In this document: piece after piece, positions 21,636 through 35,074 of the stretch | Position numbering within the stretch: position 1 is the first letter of the stretch | Layout of the letters: every line of letters starts with the position of its first letter | NCBI GenBank assembly: GCA_024803745.1 | Contig: JANJXV010000193.1 | Coordinates: 372,001-436,000 of the forward strand | Length of the DNA: 64,000 nt | From: Megascapheus bottae | Taxonomy: Eukaryota; Chordata; Mammalia; Rodentia; Geomyidae | Direction: 5' to 3' | Position numbers and translations under genes: made by a program | Notes under the pieces: generated by a model | Database searches by the model: none | Told to the model about the DNA's origin: nothing | What the model saw: the letters and a program-made list of their open reading frames with translations, nothing else

Positions 21636-24600
21636 CTACTGATTATGATGAATGAGGGAAACCACTGAGCCTAAGTTCCTTTGAGTCTGGCTTACTTCAC
21701 TTAATATGATTTGTTCTAAGTCTTTCCATTTCCTAACAAATGGGGCGATGTCATTCTTTCTGACAGCAGCATAGAATTCCATTGTGTACAAATACCACAA
21801 CTTGTTGATCCACTCATCAACTGAGGGACATCTGGGTTGGTTCCATATCTTTGCTATGGTGAATAGTGCTGCAATGAACATTGTTGTGCTAGTGGGTTTA
21901 GTATGCCCTTGTTTCTGGATTGTTGGGTAAATGCCAAGTACTGGAATTGCTGGGTCATAGGGAGTTCTATTTTTTGCCTTTTGAGGCACTGCCGCACTGC
22001 TTTCCATAGTGGTTGAACGAGTTTGCACTCCAACCAACAGTGTAGTAGTTATCCCTCCTGACCACATCCCCTCCAGCATCTGTTGTCATTCGTTTTCCTG
22101 ATCCTGGCCATTCTAACTGGAGTTAGGTGGAATCTTAGACTTGTTTTGATTTGCATTTCTTTTATGACCAGAGATGTTGAGCATTTCTTCATGTGTCTAT
22201 AGGCCATTTTTGTTTCTTCTTCAGAGAAGACTCTCTTTAAGTCTTTGGCCCATTTTGTAATGGGATGGGTGTTACTTTGGAGGTTAGTTTTGGAGTGATT
22301 CAATTTTTTGAGTTGTTGATATATTTTAGATATGAGGCCGGGTTCCGTTGTTTGGGTGGTGAAGATCTTCTCCCACTCTGTAGGCTTCCTGATTAGTTTA
22401 CTAGCTATATCCATTGCCATACAAAAGCTCTGCAGTTTAATGCAGTCCCACTTATCCAGCCTTTCTCTGATTTGTTGTGATTCTTGGTCCTTATTAAGAA
22501 AGTTTCGACCTGTACCAAGGAGGCCTAGTGTATCTCCTATTCCTTCCTGTAAACTTTTCAGTGTGTCAGCTTTTACCTCCACGTCTTTGATCCATTTGGA
22601 GTTAATTCTAGTGCAAGGTGACAAAGAAGGATCCAACTTTATTTTTCTGCAGGTGTTTAACCAGTTCTGCCAGCACAACTTGTTGAAGAGGCTATCTTTC
22701 TTCCATTCTATTTTTTTGGCTCCCTGGTCAAAGATTAGGTGGCCATAGGTCTGTGGTTTAATATATGGGTCCGCAGTTCTACTCCATTGGACTTCAGGCC
22801 TGTTCTTGTGCCTTTACCAAGCTGTTTTGAGAATTATAGCTCTGTAATAGAGCCTTAAGTTTGGAATTGAAATTCCTCCAGCGCTGTTCTTTCCGCTAAG
22901 AAGTGTTTTTGCTATACGGGGTCTTTTATTATTCCATATGAAATTTTGAATTGCCTCTTCTATGTCTTTAAAGAATGACATTGGGATGTTGATGGGTATT
23001 ACATTGAATTTGTAGATAGCCCTTGGCAAGATTGTCATTTTCACAATGTTGATTCTTCCAATCCAGGAGCACGGGAGGTTTTTCCATTTCCTTAGTTCTG
23101 CTTTAATTTCCTTTTTTAGGGTTTTAAAGTTTTCATCTAAACGGTCCTTTACATTCTTAGATAAGCTAATTGCTAGGTACTTTATTTTCTTTGAGGCTAT
23201 TGTGAAAGGATTTTCTTTCCTGATTATTGCCTCGTTCCTCTTAGTGTTGGCGTAAAGTAAGGCAGTTGATTTGTCAGGGTTGATTTTATGGCCTGCTACC
23301 CTTCCAAGGCTTTGAATCAGCTCAAGGAGCTTGGGAGTAGAGTCTATAGGATTCTTTAAATACAGAATCATGTCATCGGCAAAGAGGGATAGTTTTATTT
23401 CCTCTTTCCCTACTTGGATTCCCTTTATGCTTGCTTCTTGCCATATTGCACTGCCTAGGAATTCTAGTACTATGTTAAAAAGGAGTGGAGAGAGTGGGCA
23501 TCCTTGTCTCGTTCCTGATTTTAGAGGGAATGGCTTTAGATTTTCACCATTAAGTATAATACTAGCAGTGGGCTTCTCATACACAGCCTTTATTACATTG
23601 AGAAATGTTCCATGGATTCCTAGTTTCTCCACATCTTTTAACATAAAGGGGTTTTGGATCTTGTCAAATGCCTTTTCCGCATCTATTGAGACAATCATGT
23701 GATTTTATCCCTGCTCCTGTTGATGTGTTGAATTATATTAATTGATTTGTGTATGTTGAACCAGCTTTGCCTCCCTGTGATGAATCCAGTTTGATCATAG
23801 TGTATATTTTTTTGATGAGTTGTTGTAGACGGTTGGCCAGTATTTTGTTGAGAAGTTTTGCATCGAGGTTCATCAAAGAAATGGGTCTATAGATCTCTTT
23901 CTTTGATGAATCTCTGTCTGGTTTGGGAATGTGGGATATGCTGGCTTCACAGAATCAGTTTAGTAAAGAACCTTCATTTTCAATTTCGTTGAAGAGCTTG
24001 AGGAATATTGGTGTGAGCTCTGCTTTGAAGACCTTATAGAATTCAGCTGTGAATCCATCTGGCCCTGGGCTCTTTTTAAGTGGAAGTTGTCTAATTTCCA
24101 TTTCTATTTCAGAGCTTGAAATAGGCCTGTTGAGTTGGGTTAGCTCTTCTTGGTTCAGTGTGTGTATGTTAATATTGTCTAGGAATTCATCCATTTCTTC
24201 TAGATTCTCAAATTTGTTGGCGTAAAGGTTTGAGAAGTATTCCCTCATGATATTCTGGATCTTGGTAATTTCTGTCGTGATATTACCATTTTCATCTGCG
24301 ATTTTGTTTATTTCGATATGCTCTCTTCTTTTTTTGGTAAGATTTGCTAAGGGCTTGTCAATTTTCTTAATTCTTTCAAGAACCAACTCCTTGTTTTGTT
24401 GATTCTTTCTATAGTTTTTTTATTTCAAATCATTTAATTCTGCTTTGATTTTAATAATTTGCTTTCTCCTAATGGGTTTAGGGTTGGTTTGTTGCTCTTT
24501 TTCCAGGAGGTTAAGGTGAGACATTAACTAGTTGGTTTGCCATTTTTCCAACTTGCTGTTGTAGGCACTCCGCGCTATAAATTTTCCTCTGAGTACTGCC

Positions 24601-25473
24601 TTTGTTGTGTCCCTAAGGAGTTGATATTTGTGTGCTCCTTATTGTTAAATTTCATAAACAGTTGGATATCTGTTCTGATCTCTTCGATTACCCATTGTTT
24701 TTGATTCAACAATGTGTGGTTCAGTCTCCATGAGTTACAGGGTTTTCTTTGGTGGAGATGTGTGTTCAGCTCCAATTTGATGCCTTTATGGTCTGAGAGT
24801 GTGCATGGAATAATTTCAGTGTTTGAATCTGTCCAGGTTTGCTTTATGGCCTAAGATGTGGTCTATTTTGGAAAATGTTCCATGTGCTGCTGAGAAAAAC
24901 GTATATTGTGGTGTTACTGGGTGGAATATTCTGCAGATGTCTGTTAGATCTAGTTGGTCTATATAGTTGTTCAGTTCTAAGGTTTCTCTGTTGAGTTTTT
25001 GCCTTGTTGATCTGTCCATAGGTGAGAGTGGTGTGTTAAACTCACCAACAATCACTGTGTTTCGATCTACGTATGGTTTCAGTGTAAGTAAAGTTTGCTT
25101 GATGAAGTTTGGAGCTCCGGGATTGGGTGTGTAAATATTTAGGATTGTTATGTCTTCTGGGAGGAAAGATCCCTTTAGTAGTATGTAGTAACCTTCTTTG
25201 TCTTTTCTTACTAATTTTAGTTTGAAGTCTATTGTATCTGATATGAGGATGGCAACTCTAGCCTGTTTATGGGGGCAGTTAGCTTGATAGAGTTTATTCC
25301 AACCTCTCACTTTCAAAAGATGATTGTTTTTGGGTAAGATGTGTCTCTCGAAGTCAGCAGAACGATGGCTCTTGCTTTTTGATCCAACTAGACAACCTAT
25401 GCCGTTTAATTGGAGAGTTAAGTCCATTGATATTGAGAGTTAGGATTGAGAGATATTTATTAGTTCCTACCAT
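21636..25473 (-). pseudogene. L1-B ORF2 (endonuclease-reverse transcriptase), broken
   Basis: About 1,279 codons from MVGTNKYLS to HHNQ. Domains on the minus strand: endonuclease to about 24800 with GEFNTPLSP and SKIDHILG; reverse transcriptase with [10 protein letters not shown] and FADDMILYL (about 23370); C-terminal CX3CX7HX4C ([18 protein letters not shown]). Lesions shared with the other copies: a frameshift in the endonuclease, TGA in SLLN*FCEAS (near 23957), and a 1-bp loss just before HMIVSID (near 23703). Private lesions: a 2-bp deletion near 24815 (also in L1-G), a nonsense change near 24425, TAC to TAA near 22815, and a small deletion near 21970. Confidence 0.9.
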
Positions 25474-25521
25474 TTTTAAAAGCTTTTAGTAGGGCCTGTG
25501 TCTTGACAGTTCTTGTGGTCC

Positions 25522-26704
25522 TTAGATGGTATGCTGTTTAGGTGCCATTTCTTTCCCTATATTGCATTTATTTTGGTTTTCTATGTATAGAGCATCTTTG
25601 AGAATTCTCTGTAGTGTTGGTTTTGTTTCGACATATTGTTGCAGCTTTTCCCTGGAATGGAATGTTTTTATTTTTCCCTCAGTTATGAATGAGAGCTTAG
25701 CTGGCTACAGTATTCTTGGTTGGTAGTTATTTGATATAAGGGCATGACATATATGCTTCCAGTCACTTCGTGCTTGCATGGTCTCTGCTGAGAAATCTGG
25801 GGTTATTCTGATTGGTTTGCCTTTGTATGTTACTGATCCCTTTTCCCTGGCTGCCTTTAGGATCTTTCCTTTCATTTCTATTGATCCAGTTCGGATCACA
25901 ATGTGGCGGTGGGATGTTCTTTTCTGGTCAGGTCTGTTTGGGGTTCTAAAAGCTTCTCGTATCTGGATGGGCCTGCCCTTCTGGATATTTGGGAAATTCT
26001 CTGAGATGATTCCCTGAAGTATATTTCCAATACCATTGACCTCTTTCTCCACGCCCTCCTCAATGCCAACTAGCCTTAAATTAGGCTTCCTAATTGTATC
26101 TTGGACCTCCTGAAGTGCTCTCTCATATATCCTAGATTTGGATTGACTCATTTTCTGTTCTTTATAATACCTAAATTATCTTCAGCCACGGAAATTCTCT
26201 CCTCTGCAATGTCTAACCTGCTGTCAAAGCTATCTACTTTATTTTTCATCTCCCTTGCTTCTAATTGCTCACTTTTGATGCCTTGCATCCCTTGTTTTAG
26301 ATCATGTATGGATTTCTTTATCTCCTTGATTTCCTTTTGAGTGGTTAGCTCAGTAGCTTTATTTTTTTGGACATTTGCTGGAGTTTGGTCACGTTTTTAT
26401 TTGTGGATTCTTTGAATTCATCCATCTTTCTTTGAAAAACCTTTATTATGGCCTCCTTTATGGCTTCTTCTTTTTCACTTATCACCTTGTTTTTGCTTTC
26501 CTCTTGTTCAGGTATGGCTTCCTCCATTATCTCTTTCTTTATATTTTCACATTTTTCATTAATGATGTTTATCAATTGCATTTGTGTAGCAATTGGAAGA
26601 CTCTCCTCTAGGTTTGCCAGTGACTGTTCCATTGTCTGTTTACATTGGGTGGGGGATGTTGTTTCTTGATTTGACATTTTTCTTGAGTTTCTTGTTCTGC
26701 CCAT
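25522..26704 (-). pseudogene. L1-B ORF1, broken
   Basis: N-terminal part open for 119 codons, then a 1-bp deletion in a T-run (near 26360, shared with L1-C) shifts the coiled coil. The RRM part is open for 148 codons at 25705-26151 (QGIISENFPNIQKG, RPIQIREAFRTPNRPDQK) up to the shared TAG after QPRIL. The C-terminal domain continues open to the native stop at 25522. Confidence 0.88.
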
Positions 26705-27267
26705 TTGAAAATGGGAGCAAGATTACTACTAAATACGATTATAGTTTTTCAGATATAACCAACCTAGACCTCTGTAGCTGGCAGACACTAGATGTTCACA
26801 AGTTTTGATTGGTATTATCACTCTTTCTTTTTGTGCACTTACAGACCAGCCTAATACAACCACTGAAATGCGATTTATACCCAAAACAATAAGCCTCTCA
26901 ATCCAATCTCTATTGTCTTTAAGTCCCTCTGAGCCTAGAGAATAATTAACCACCTACATATACAATATTGCTCAACAGCCATCAAGTGTAGATCCGTGCA
27001 GTATAAGGGTTGAAAGACGAGCAGAGGTCCAGAGATAGAAAAAAAGAATGAGAGAGGTCAGGGGAGGTGCAAGAGGATTAACATAGGAGTGTAAGAATAT
27101 TGTAGTAATGAAGAAAAGTTATAGCATAAGGATAACTGACATAAGTTGGTATGTAGGTAGCATATTTGAGTACAAAGTTTGGAAAGTATTAGAATAAAAC
27201 TTATGTTTTGCTGCACGACTAGCTCTTAGCCCAACCAGTGGCCTCACAGTGGACCATGGGATGGATC
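26705..27267 (-). promoter_or_regulatory. L1-B 5'UTR (putative promoter)
   Basis: Matches the L1-A 5'UTR closely, including the diagnostic 'ctgaaatgcgattt' shared only by A and B. It starts directly at D copy B, with no second 5'UTR monomer, unlike the tandem monomers of mouse L1 promoters. Confidence 0.6.
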
Positions 27268-27592
27268 TGTTTTTCTTGTCTATGTTGAGGGAAAGGGGTA
27301 TTTCACAAGATGCAGAAGCGAAGATTTCAGAAGCAAATGCTGTTAGTGAATTAGCTCGTAAAAAGCATTTTTATTTTCTTTTATCTTTCTGCCAGTCTTG
27401 GGGCTTGAATTCAGGGCCTGAGCACTGTCCTCGGGTTTTCTCAAGTCTAGCCCTCTGCCACTTGAGCCACAGTGCCACATCTAGATTTTCTATCTATGTG
27501 GTACTGAGCAATCAAACCCAGATCTTCATGGATGCTAGGCAAGCACTCTACCACTATGCCAAACTCTCAACCCTGACATAGTAATTATAAAG

Positions 27593-27626
<34 letters not shown>

Positions 27627-28656
27627 ATCCAAATATCCTTTCTCCTACAAAGAATGAACACTTAACTGTGTCTAATGCTTTTTTTTAAATTTCACTAATT
27701 CTTCTGTGTTTTTCCCTCTTGCATTTTTTACACATGACAGCAAAGCTAATCATCAGGAAAAAATTGATTAGGATACAGAAACCTAATAATATCCTAGTAG
27801 ATTGACGTCAAAAATATGTGCAAGATGCCCTGTGTGTTTGACCTAGTGGGAGAGTCCTTGGCTACCAAGCAGTAAGCCTCAGGTTTGATTCCTCATTACC
27901 ACATACATAGAAAACGCTGCAAGTGGTGCTGTGGCTCGGTGGGACAGCTAAAGCCTAAAGAAAGCCCAAGAACAATGTTCACACTCTGAGGTCAAGTCCC
28001 AAGACTAGGAAAAACAAAAAAAAAATTCGACAAGGGGCAAAATGCAGGCAGAGAAGGCACTGTGAAGCAAATGTTTTGTAAAGGATGAGGGAAATATTGA
28101 CCCTTAAGTTGGATCTTACCTAAGAAAGGCTCCTTGAGCCTGAGACCAGACTGGTAGTTGGGCCTAGTGGAAGACATTGGGATAGGACAAATAAGGTGTG
28201 CTGTATACTACATCCACATGTATATTGTGAGACTGGAGGAGAGATTCAGCCTCCAGTATGTCTTTGGTGAGGTCTTTTGTGAGCAAGGATCTTTGGTCAT
28301 TGGGCCCTGAAAGGTGATCCTGCCTCCCTCACAATGGAACAGAATATGGAACCCTGGTAACCAAGCCACTGTAACTAACAACCAGCTCAAGCCAGCTCGC
28401 TTTGCCTGTGGCTCAGGAGGAAGAAAGATGTTGCTGTGCTGTTGCCAAAGGTCAGGAAACTCGAGTCTCAGGCATGGAAGTTGTGGATGTCTTACTCGAA
28501 GATGTACATGCTAGATCATTGCCAAGCCACAAATCCAGTATAACAGAACTTTCTCTAAGAAGAAGGCCAGGAAAATCCAGGGCAACCAGATGAGGTAAAT
28601 TTCTAAGAAGAAATGTATTTGACCCCATCATCCTCCCCACACACTTCAACATTCTT
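27268..28656 (+). repeat. Spacer D, copy B
   Basis: Same layout as copy A, with a longer pure CAT tract (27593-27626, about 11 units) and small A-run differences near 28010-28025. Confidence 0.92.
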
Positions 28657-29068
28657 TTTTTTCATTTTTTTATTGTAATTAGTAAAAGGGTTAGATGATA
28701 TTTGCCAGATAGAAGGTGCATTAATTCACATACATTGATACCCTTTCACATGTCTTGGTACCCATTTCCCTCCAACCCCACACCCCCCACCCGTCTTGGT
28801 TTTCCCCCCTTCCCTATCAAATTTCAAATATCCAAATACAAATAAATTCAATATATCAGATAACAGAGTGAGATACTATACCAATATGGGATAACCAAGG
28901 GACAGCAAGCGAGATGAGAGACAACATAGTACATTAAGGACAACAATCATTCATTATATGGCTTTTGTGTCAATATCCTGGAGGTCCTTTCAATTAGCTT
29001 CACATTATATGGCCATATATATGGCCTTTTGCTCTATTGGCAATCTCTGCTAGTAGAGCCCAAGGTTT

Positions 29069-32000
29069 CTACTGATTATGACGAATGAGGGAAACCACTG
29101 AGCCTAAGTTCCTTTGAGTCTGGCTTACTTCACTTAATATGATTTGTTCTAAGTCTTTCCATTTCCTAACAAATGGGGCGATGCCATTCTTTCTGACAGC
29201 AGCATAGAATTCCCTTGTGTACAAATACCACAACTTGTTGATCCACTCATCAACTGAGGGACATCTGGGTTGGTTCCATATCTTTGCTATGGTGAATAGT
29301 GCTGCAATGAACGTTGTTGTGCTAGTGGGTTTAGTATGCTCTTGTTTCTGGATTGTTGGGTAAATGCCAAGTACTGGAATTGCTGGGTCATAGGGGAGTT
29401 GTATGTTTAGCGTTTTGAGGCACTGCCGCACTGCTTTCCATAGTGGTTGAACGAGTTTGCACTGCCACCAACAGTGTAGTAGTGATCCCTCCTGACCACA
29501 TCCCCTCCAGCATCTGTTGTCATTCGTTTTCCTGATCCTGGCCATTCTAACTGGAGTTAGGTGGAATCTTAGACTTGTTTTGATTTGCATTTCTTTTATG
29601 ACCAGAGATGTTGAGCATTTCTTCATGTGTCTATAGGCCATTTTTGTTTCTTCTTCAGAGAAGACTCTCTTTAAGTCTTTGGCCCATTTTGTAATGGGAT
29701 GGGTGTTACTTTGGACTTAGTTTTGGAGTGATTCAATTTTTTGAGTTGTTGATATATTTTAGATATGAGGCCGGGTTCCGTTGTTTGGGTGGTGAAGATC
29801 TTCTCCCACTTTGTAGGTTTCCTGATTAGTTTACTAGCTATATCCGTTGCCATACAAAAGCTCTGCAGTTTAATGCAGTCCCACTTATCCAGCCTTTCTC
29901 TGATTTGTTGTGATTCTTGGTCCTTATTAAGAAAGTTTCGACCTGTACCAAGGAGGCCTAGTGTATCTCCTATTCCTTCCTGTAAACTTTTCAGTGTGTC
30001 AGCTTTTACCTCCACGTCTTTGATCCATTTGGAGTTAATTCTAGTGCAAGGTGACAAAGAAGGATCCAACTTTAGTTTTCTGCAGGTGTTTAACCAGTTC
30101 TGCCAGCACAACTTGTTGAAGAGGCTATCTTTCTTCCATTCTATTTTTTTGGCTCCCTGGTCAAAGATTATGTGGCCATAGGTCTGTGGTTTAATATCTG
30201 GGTCCGCAGTTCTACTCCATTGCACTTCAGGCCTGTTCTTGTGCCAGTACCAAGCTGTTTTGAGAATTATAGCTCTGTAATAGAGCCTTAAGTTTGGAAT
30301 TGAAATTCCTCCAGCGCTGTTCTTTCTGCTAAGAAGTGTTTTTGCTATACGGGGTCTTTTATTATTCCATATGAAATTTTGAATTGCCTCTTCTATGTCT
30401 TTAAAGAATGACATTGGGATGTTGATGGGTATTACATTGAATTTGAAGATAGCCCTTGGCAAGGTTGTCATTTTCACAATGTTGATTCTTCCAATCCAGG
30501 AGCATGGGAGGTTTTTCCATTTCCTTAGTTCTTCTTTAATTTCCTTTTTTAGGGTTTTAAAGTTTTCATCTAAACGGTCCTTTACATTCTTAGATAAGCT
30601 AATTGCTAGGTACTTTATTTTCTTTGAGGCTATTGTGAAAGGATTTTCTTTCCTGATTATTGCCTCCTTCCTCTCAGTGTTGGCGTAAAGTAAGGCAGTT
30701 GATTTGTGAGGGTTGATTTTATGGCCTGCTACCCTTCCAAAGCTTTGAATCAGCTCAAGGAGCTTGGGAGTAGAGTCTATAGGATTCTTTAAATACAGAA
30801 TCATGTCATCGGCAAAGAGTGATAGTCTTATTTCCTCTTTCCCTACTTGGATTCCCTTTAAGCTTGCTTCTTGCCATATTGCACTGCCTAGGAATTCTAG
30901 TACTATGTTAAAAAGGAGTGGAGAGAGTGGGCATCCTTGTCTCGTTCCTGATTTTAGAGGGAATGGCTTTAGGTTTTCACCATTAAGTATAATACTAGCA
31001 GTGGGTTTCTCATACACAGCCTTTATTACATTGAGAAATGTTCCATGGATTCCTAGTTTCTCCACATCTTTTAACATAAAGGGGTTTTGGATCTTGTCAA
31101 ATGCCTTTTCCGCATCTATTGAGACAATCATGTGATTTTATCCCTGCTCCTGTTGATGTGTTGAATTATATTAATTGATTTGTGTATGTTGAACCAGCTT
31201 TGCCTCCCTGTGATGAATCCAGTTTGATCATAGTGTATATTTTTTTTGATGAGTTGTTGTAGAAGGTTGGCCAGTATTTTGTTGAGAAGTTTTGCATCGA
31301 TGTTTATCAAAGAAGTGGGTCTATAGATCTCTTTCTTTGATGAATCTCTGTCTCGTTTGGGGATGAGGGATATGCTGGCTTCACAGAATCAGTTTAGTAA
31401 AAAACCTTCATTTTTATTTCGTTGAAGAGCTTGAGGAGTATTGGTGTGAGCTCTGCTTTGAAGACCTTATAGAATTCAGCTGTGAATCCATCTGGCCCTG
31501 GGCTCTTTTTAAGTGGAAGTTGTCTAATTTCCATTTCTATTTCAGAGCTTGAAATAGGCCTGTTGAGTTGGGTTAGCTCTTCTTGGTTCAGTGTGTGTAT
31601 GTTAATATTGTCTAGGAATTCATCCATTTCTTCTAGATTCTCAAATTTGTTGGCGTAAAGGTTTGAGAAGTATTCCCTCATGATATTCTGGATCTTGGTA
31701 ATTTCTGTCGTGATATTACCATTTTCATCTGCGATTTTGTTTATTTCGATATGCTCTCTTCTTTTTTTGGTAAGATTTGCTAAGGGCTTGTCAATTTTGT
31801 TAATTCTTTCAAGAACCAACTCCTTGTTTTGTTGATTCTTTCTATAGTTTTTTTTATTCCAAATCATTTAATTCTGCTTTGATTTTAGTAATTTGCTTTC
31901 TCCTAATGGGTTTAGGGTTGGTTTGTTGCTCTTTTTCCAGGAGGTTAAGGTGAGACATTAACTAGTTGGTTTGCCATTTTTCCAACTTGCTGTTGTAGGC

Positions 32001-32909
32001 ACTCCACGCTATAAATTTTCCTCTTAGTACTGCCTTTGTTGTGTCCCTAAGGAGTTGATATTTGTGTGCTCCTTATTGTTAAATTTCATAAACAGTTGGA
32101 TATCTGTTCTGATCTCTTCGATTACCCATTGTTTTTGATTCAACAATGTGTGGTTCAGTCTCCATGAGTTACAGGGTTTTCTTTGGTGGAGATGTGTGTT
32201 CAGCTCCAATTTGATGCCTTTATGGTCTGAGAGTGTGCATGGAATAATTTCAGTGTTTCTGAATCTGTCCAGGTTTGCTTTATGGCCTAAGATGTGGTCT
32301 ATTTTGGAAAATGTTCCATGTGCTGCTGAGAAAAACGTATATTGTGGTGTTACTGGGTGGAATATTCTGCAGATGTCTGTTAGATCTAGTTGGTCTATAT
32401 AGTTGTTCAGTTCTAAGGTTTCTCTGTTGAGTTTTTGCCTTGTTGATCTGTCCATAGGTGAGAGTGGTGTGTTAAACTCACCAACAATCACTGTGTTTCG
32501 ATCTACGTATGGTTTCAGTGTAAGTAAAGTTTGCTTGATGAAGTTTGGAGCTCCGGGATTGGGTGTGTAAATATTTAGGATTGTTATGTCTTCCTGGAGG
32601 AAAGATCCGTTTAGTAGTATGTAGTAACCTTCTTTGTCTTTTCTTACTAATTTTAGTTTGAAGTCTATTGTATCTGATATGAGGATGGCAACTCTAGCCT
32701 GTTTATGGGGGCAGTTAGCTTGATAGAGTTTATTCCAACCTCTCACTTTCAAAAGATGATTGTTTTTGGGTAAGATGTGTCTCTCGAAGTCAGCAGAACG
32801 ATGGCTCTTGCTTTTTGATCCAACTAGACAACCTATGCCGTTTAATTGGAGAGTTAAGTCCATTGATATTGAGAGTTAGGATTGAGAGATATTTATTAGT
32901 TCCTACCAT
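29069..32909 (-). pseudogene. L1-C ORF2, broken
   Basis: Longest open pieces: endonuclease 32024-32863 (real frame after the shared early frameshift), ending in a private TCA to TAA change; linker/RT start 31394-31867; RT palm and thumb 29671-31131 (486 codons from [11 protein letters not shown] through FADDMILYL); C-terminus 29069-29641 with the Cys-His motif. A 1-bp loss near 29715 separates the last two. A deletion near 31410 replaces the NEIENEGS end with NEIKMKVF. Confidence 0.9.
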
Positions 32910-32957
32910 TTTTAAAAGCTTTTAGTAGGGCCTGTGTCTTGACAGTTCTTGTGGTCC

Positions 32958-34140
32958 TTAGATGGTATGCTGTTTAGGTGCCATTTCTTTCCCTATATTG
33001 CATTTATTTTGGTTTTCTATGTATAGAGCATCTTTGAGAATTCTCTGTAGTGTTGGTTTTGTTTCGACATATTGTTGCAGCTTTTCCCTGGAATGGAATG
33101 TTTTTATTTTTCCCTCAGTTATGAATGAGAGCTTAGCTGGCTACAGTATTCTTGGTTGGTAGTTATTTGATATAAGGGCATGACATATATGCTTCCAGTC
33201 ACTTCGTGCTTGCATGGTCTCTGCTGAGAAATCTGGGGTTATTCTGATTGGTTTGCCTTTGTAGGTTACTGATCCCTTTTCCCTGGCTGCCTGTAGGATC
33301 TTTCCTTTCGTTTCTATTGATCCAGTTCGGATCACAATGTGGCGGTGGGATGTTCTTTTCTGGTCAGGTCTGTTTGGGGTTCTAAAAGCTTCTCGTATCT
33401 GGATGGGCCTGCCCTTCTGGATATTTGGGAAATTCTCTGAGATGATTCCCTGAAGTATATTTCCAATACCATTGACCTCTTTCTCCACGCCCTCCTCAGT
33501 ACCGACTAGCCTTAAATTAGGCTTCCTAATTGTATCTTGGACCTCCTGAAGCGCTCTCTCATATTTCCTAGATTTGGATTGACTCATTTTCTGTTCTTTA
33601 TAATACCTAAAGTATCTTCAGCCACGGAAATTCTCTCCTCTGCAATGTCTAACCTGCTATCAAAGCTATCTACTTTATTTTTCATCTCCCTTGCTTCTAA
33701 TTGCTCACTTTTGATGCCTTGCATCCCTTGTTTTAGATCATGTATGGATTTCTTTATCTCCTTGATTTCCTTTTGTGTGGTTAGCTCAGTAGCTTTATTT
33801 TTTTGGACATTTGCTGGAGTTTGGTCACGTTTTTATTTGTGGATTCTTTGAATTCATCCATCTTTCTTTGGAAAACCTTTATTATGGCCTCCTTTATGTC
33901 TTCTTCTTTTTCACTTATCACCTTGTTTTTGCTTTCCTCTTGTTCAGGTATGTCTTCCTCCATTATCTCTTTCTTTATATTTTCACATTTTTTATTAATG
34001 ATGTTTATCAATTGCATTTGTGTAGCAATTGGAAGACTCTCCTCTAGGTTTGCCAGTGACTGTTCCATTGTCTGTTTACATTGGGTGGGGGATGTTGTTT
34101 CTTGATTTGACATTTTTCTTGAGTTTCTTGTTCTGCCCAT
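32958..34140 (-). pseudogene. L1-C ORF1, broken
   Basis: Same three-part break pattern as L1-B: a 119-codon N-terminus with the shared T-run deletion, a 148-codon RRM part at 33141-33587, then TAG and the C-terminal tail. Private changes include KEEDIKEAI in the coiled coil. Confidence 0.88.
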
Positions 34141-34703
34141 TTGAAAATGGGAGCAAGATTACTACTAAATACGATTATAGTTTTTCAGATATAACCAACC
34201 TAGACCTCTGTAGCTGGCAGACACTAGATGTTCACAAGTTTTGATTGGTATTATCACTCTTTCTTTTTGTGCACTTACAGACCAGCCTAATACAACCACT
34301 GATAAGCGATTTATACCCAAAACAATAAGCCTCTCAATCCAATCTCTATTGTCTTTAAGTCCCTCTGAGCCTAGAGAATAATTAACCACCTACATATACA
34401 ATATTGCTCAACAGCCATCAAGTGTAGATCCGTGCAGTATAAGGGTTGAAAGACGAGCAGAGGTCCAGAGATAGAAAAAAAGAATGAGAGAGGTCAGGGG
34501 AGGTGCAAGAGGATTAACGTAGGAGTGTAAGAATATTGTAGTAATGAAGAAAAGTTATAGCATAAGGATAACTGACATAAGTTGGTAAGTAGGTAGCATA
34601 TTTGAGTACAAAGTTTGGAAAGTATTAGAATAAAACTTATGTGTTGCTGCACGACTAGCTCTTAGCCCAACCAGTGGCCTCACAGTGGACCATGGGATGG
34701 ATC

Positions 34704-35028
34704 TGTTTTTCTTGTCTACGTTGAGGGAAAGGGGTATTTCACAAGATGCAGAAGCGAAGATTTCAGAAGCAAATGCTGTGAGTGAATTAGCTCGTAAAAA
34801 GCATTTTTATTTTCTTTTATCTTTCTGCCAGTCTTGGGGCTTGAATTCAGGGCCTGAGCACTGTCCTCGGGTTTTCTCAAGTCTAGCCCTCTGCCACTTG
34901 AGCCACAGTGCCACATCTAGATTTTCTATCTATGTGGTACTGAGCAATCAAACCCAGACCTTCATGGATGCTAGGCAAGCACTCTACCACTATGCCAAAC
35001 TCTCAACACTGACATAGTAATTACAAAG

Positions 35029-35074
<46 letters not shown>

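Larger units (their letters stand above)
21225..27267 (-). mobile_element. L1-B: full-length L1, inactive
   Basis: 6,043 bp from poly(A) to 5' end. In transcription order: 5'UTR 26705-27267, ORF1 25522-26704, ORF2 21636-25473, 3'UTR 21225-21635 with G-rich tract, AATAAA and short A tail. This is the first complete copy and is used here as the reference for the array. Confidence 0.95.
28657..34703 (-). mobile_element. L1-C: full-length L1, inactive
   Basis: 5'UTR 34141-34703, ORF1 32958-34140, ORF2 29069-32909, 3'UTR 28657-29068. It shares several variants with L1-B that L1-D to G lack (ORF1 T-run deletion, 'ttagataagc', 'ttgccatattgc'), but already has the 'ctgataagcg' 5'UTR variant of the right-hand copies. 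Confidence 0.94.

Noticed and set aside
26705..27267. Tandem promoter monomers in the L1 5'UTR, as in mouse L1
   Set aside because: Only one 5'UTR block of about 560 bp is present per unit; I saw no internal tandem repeat in it.
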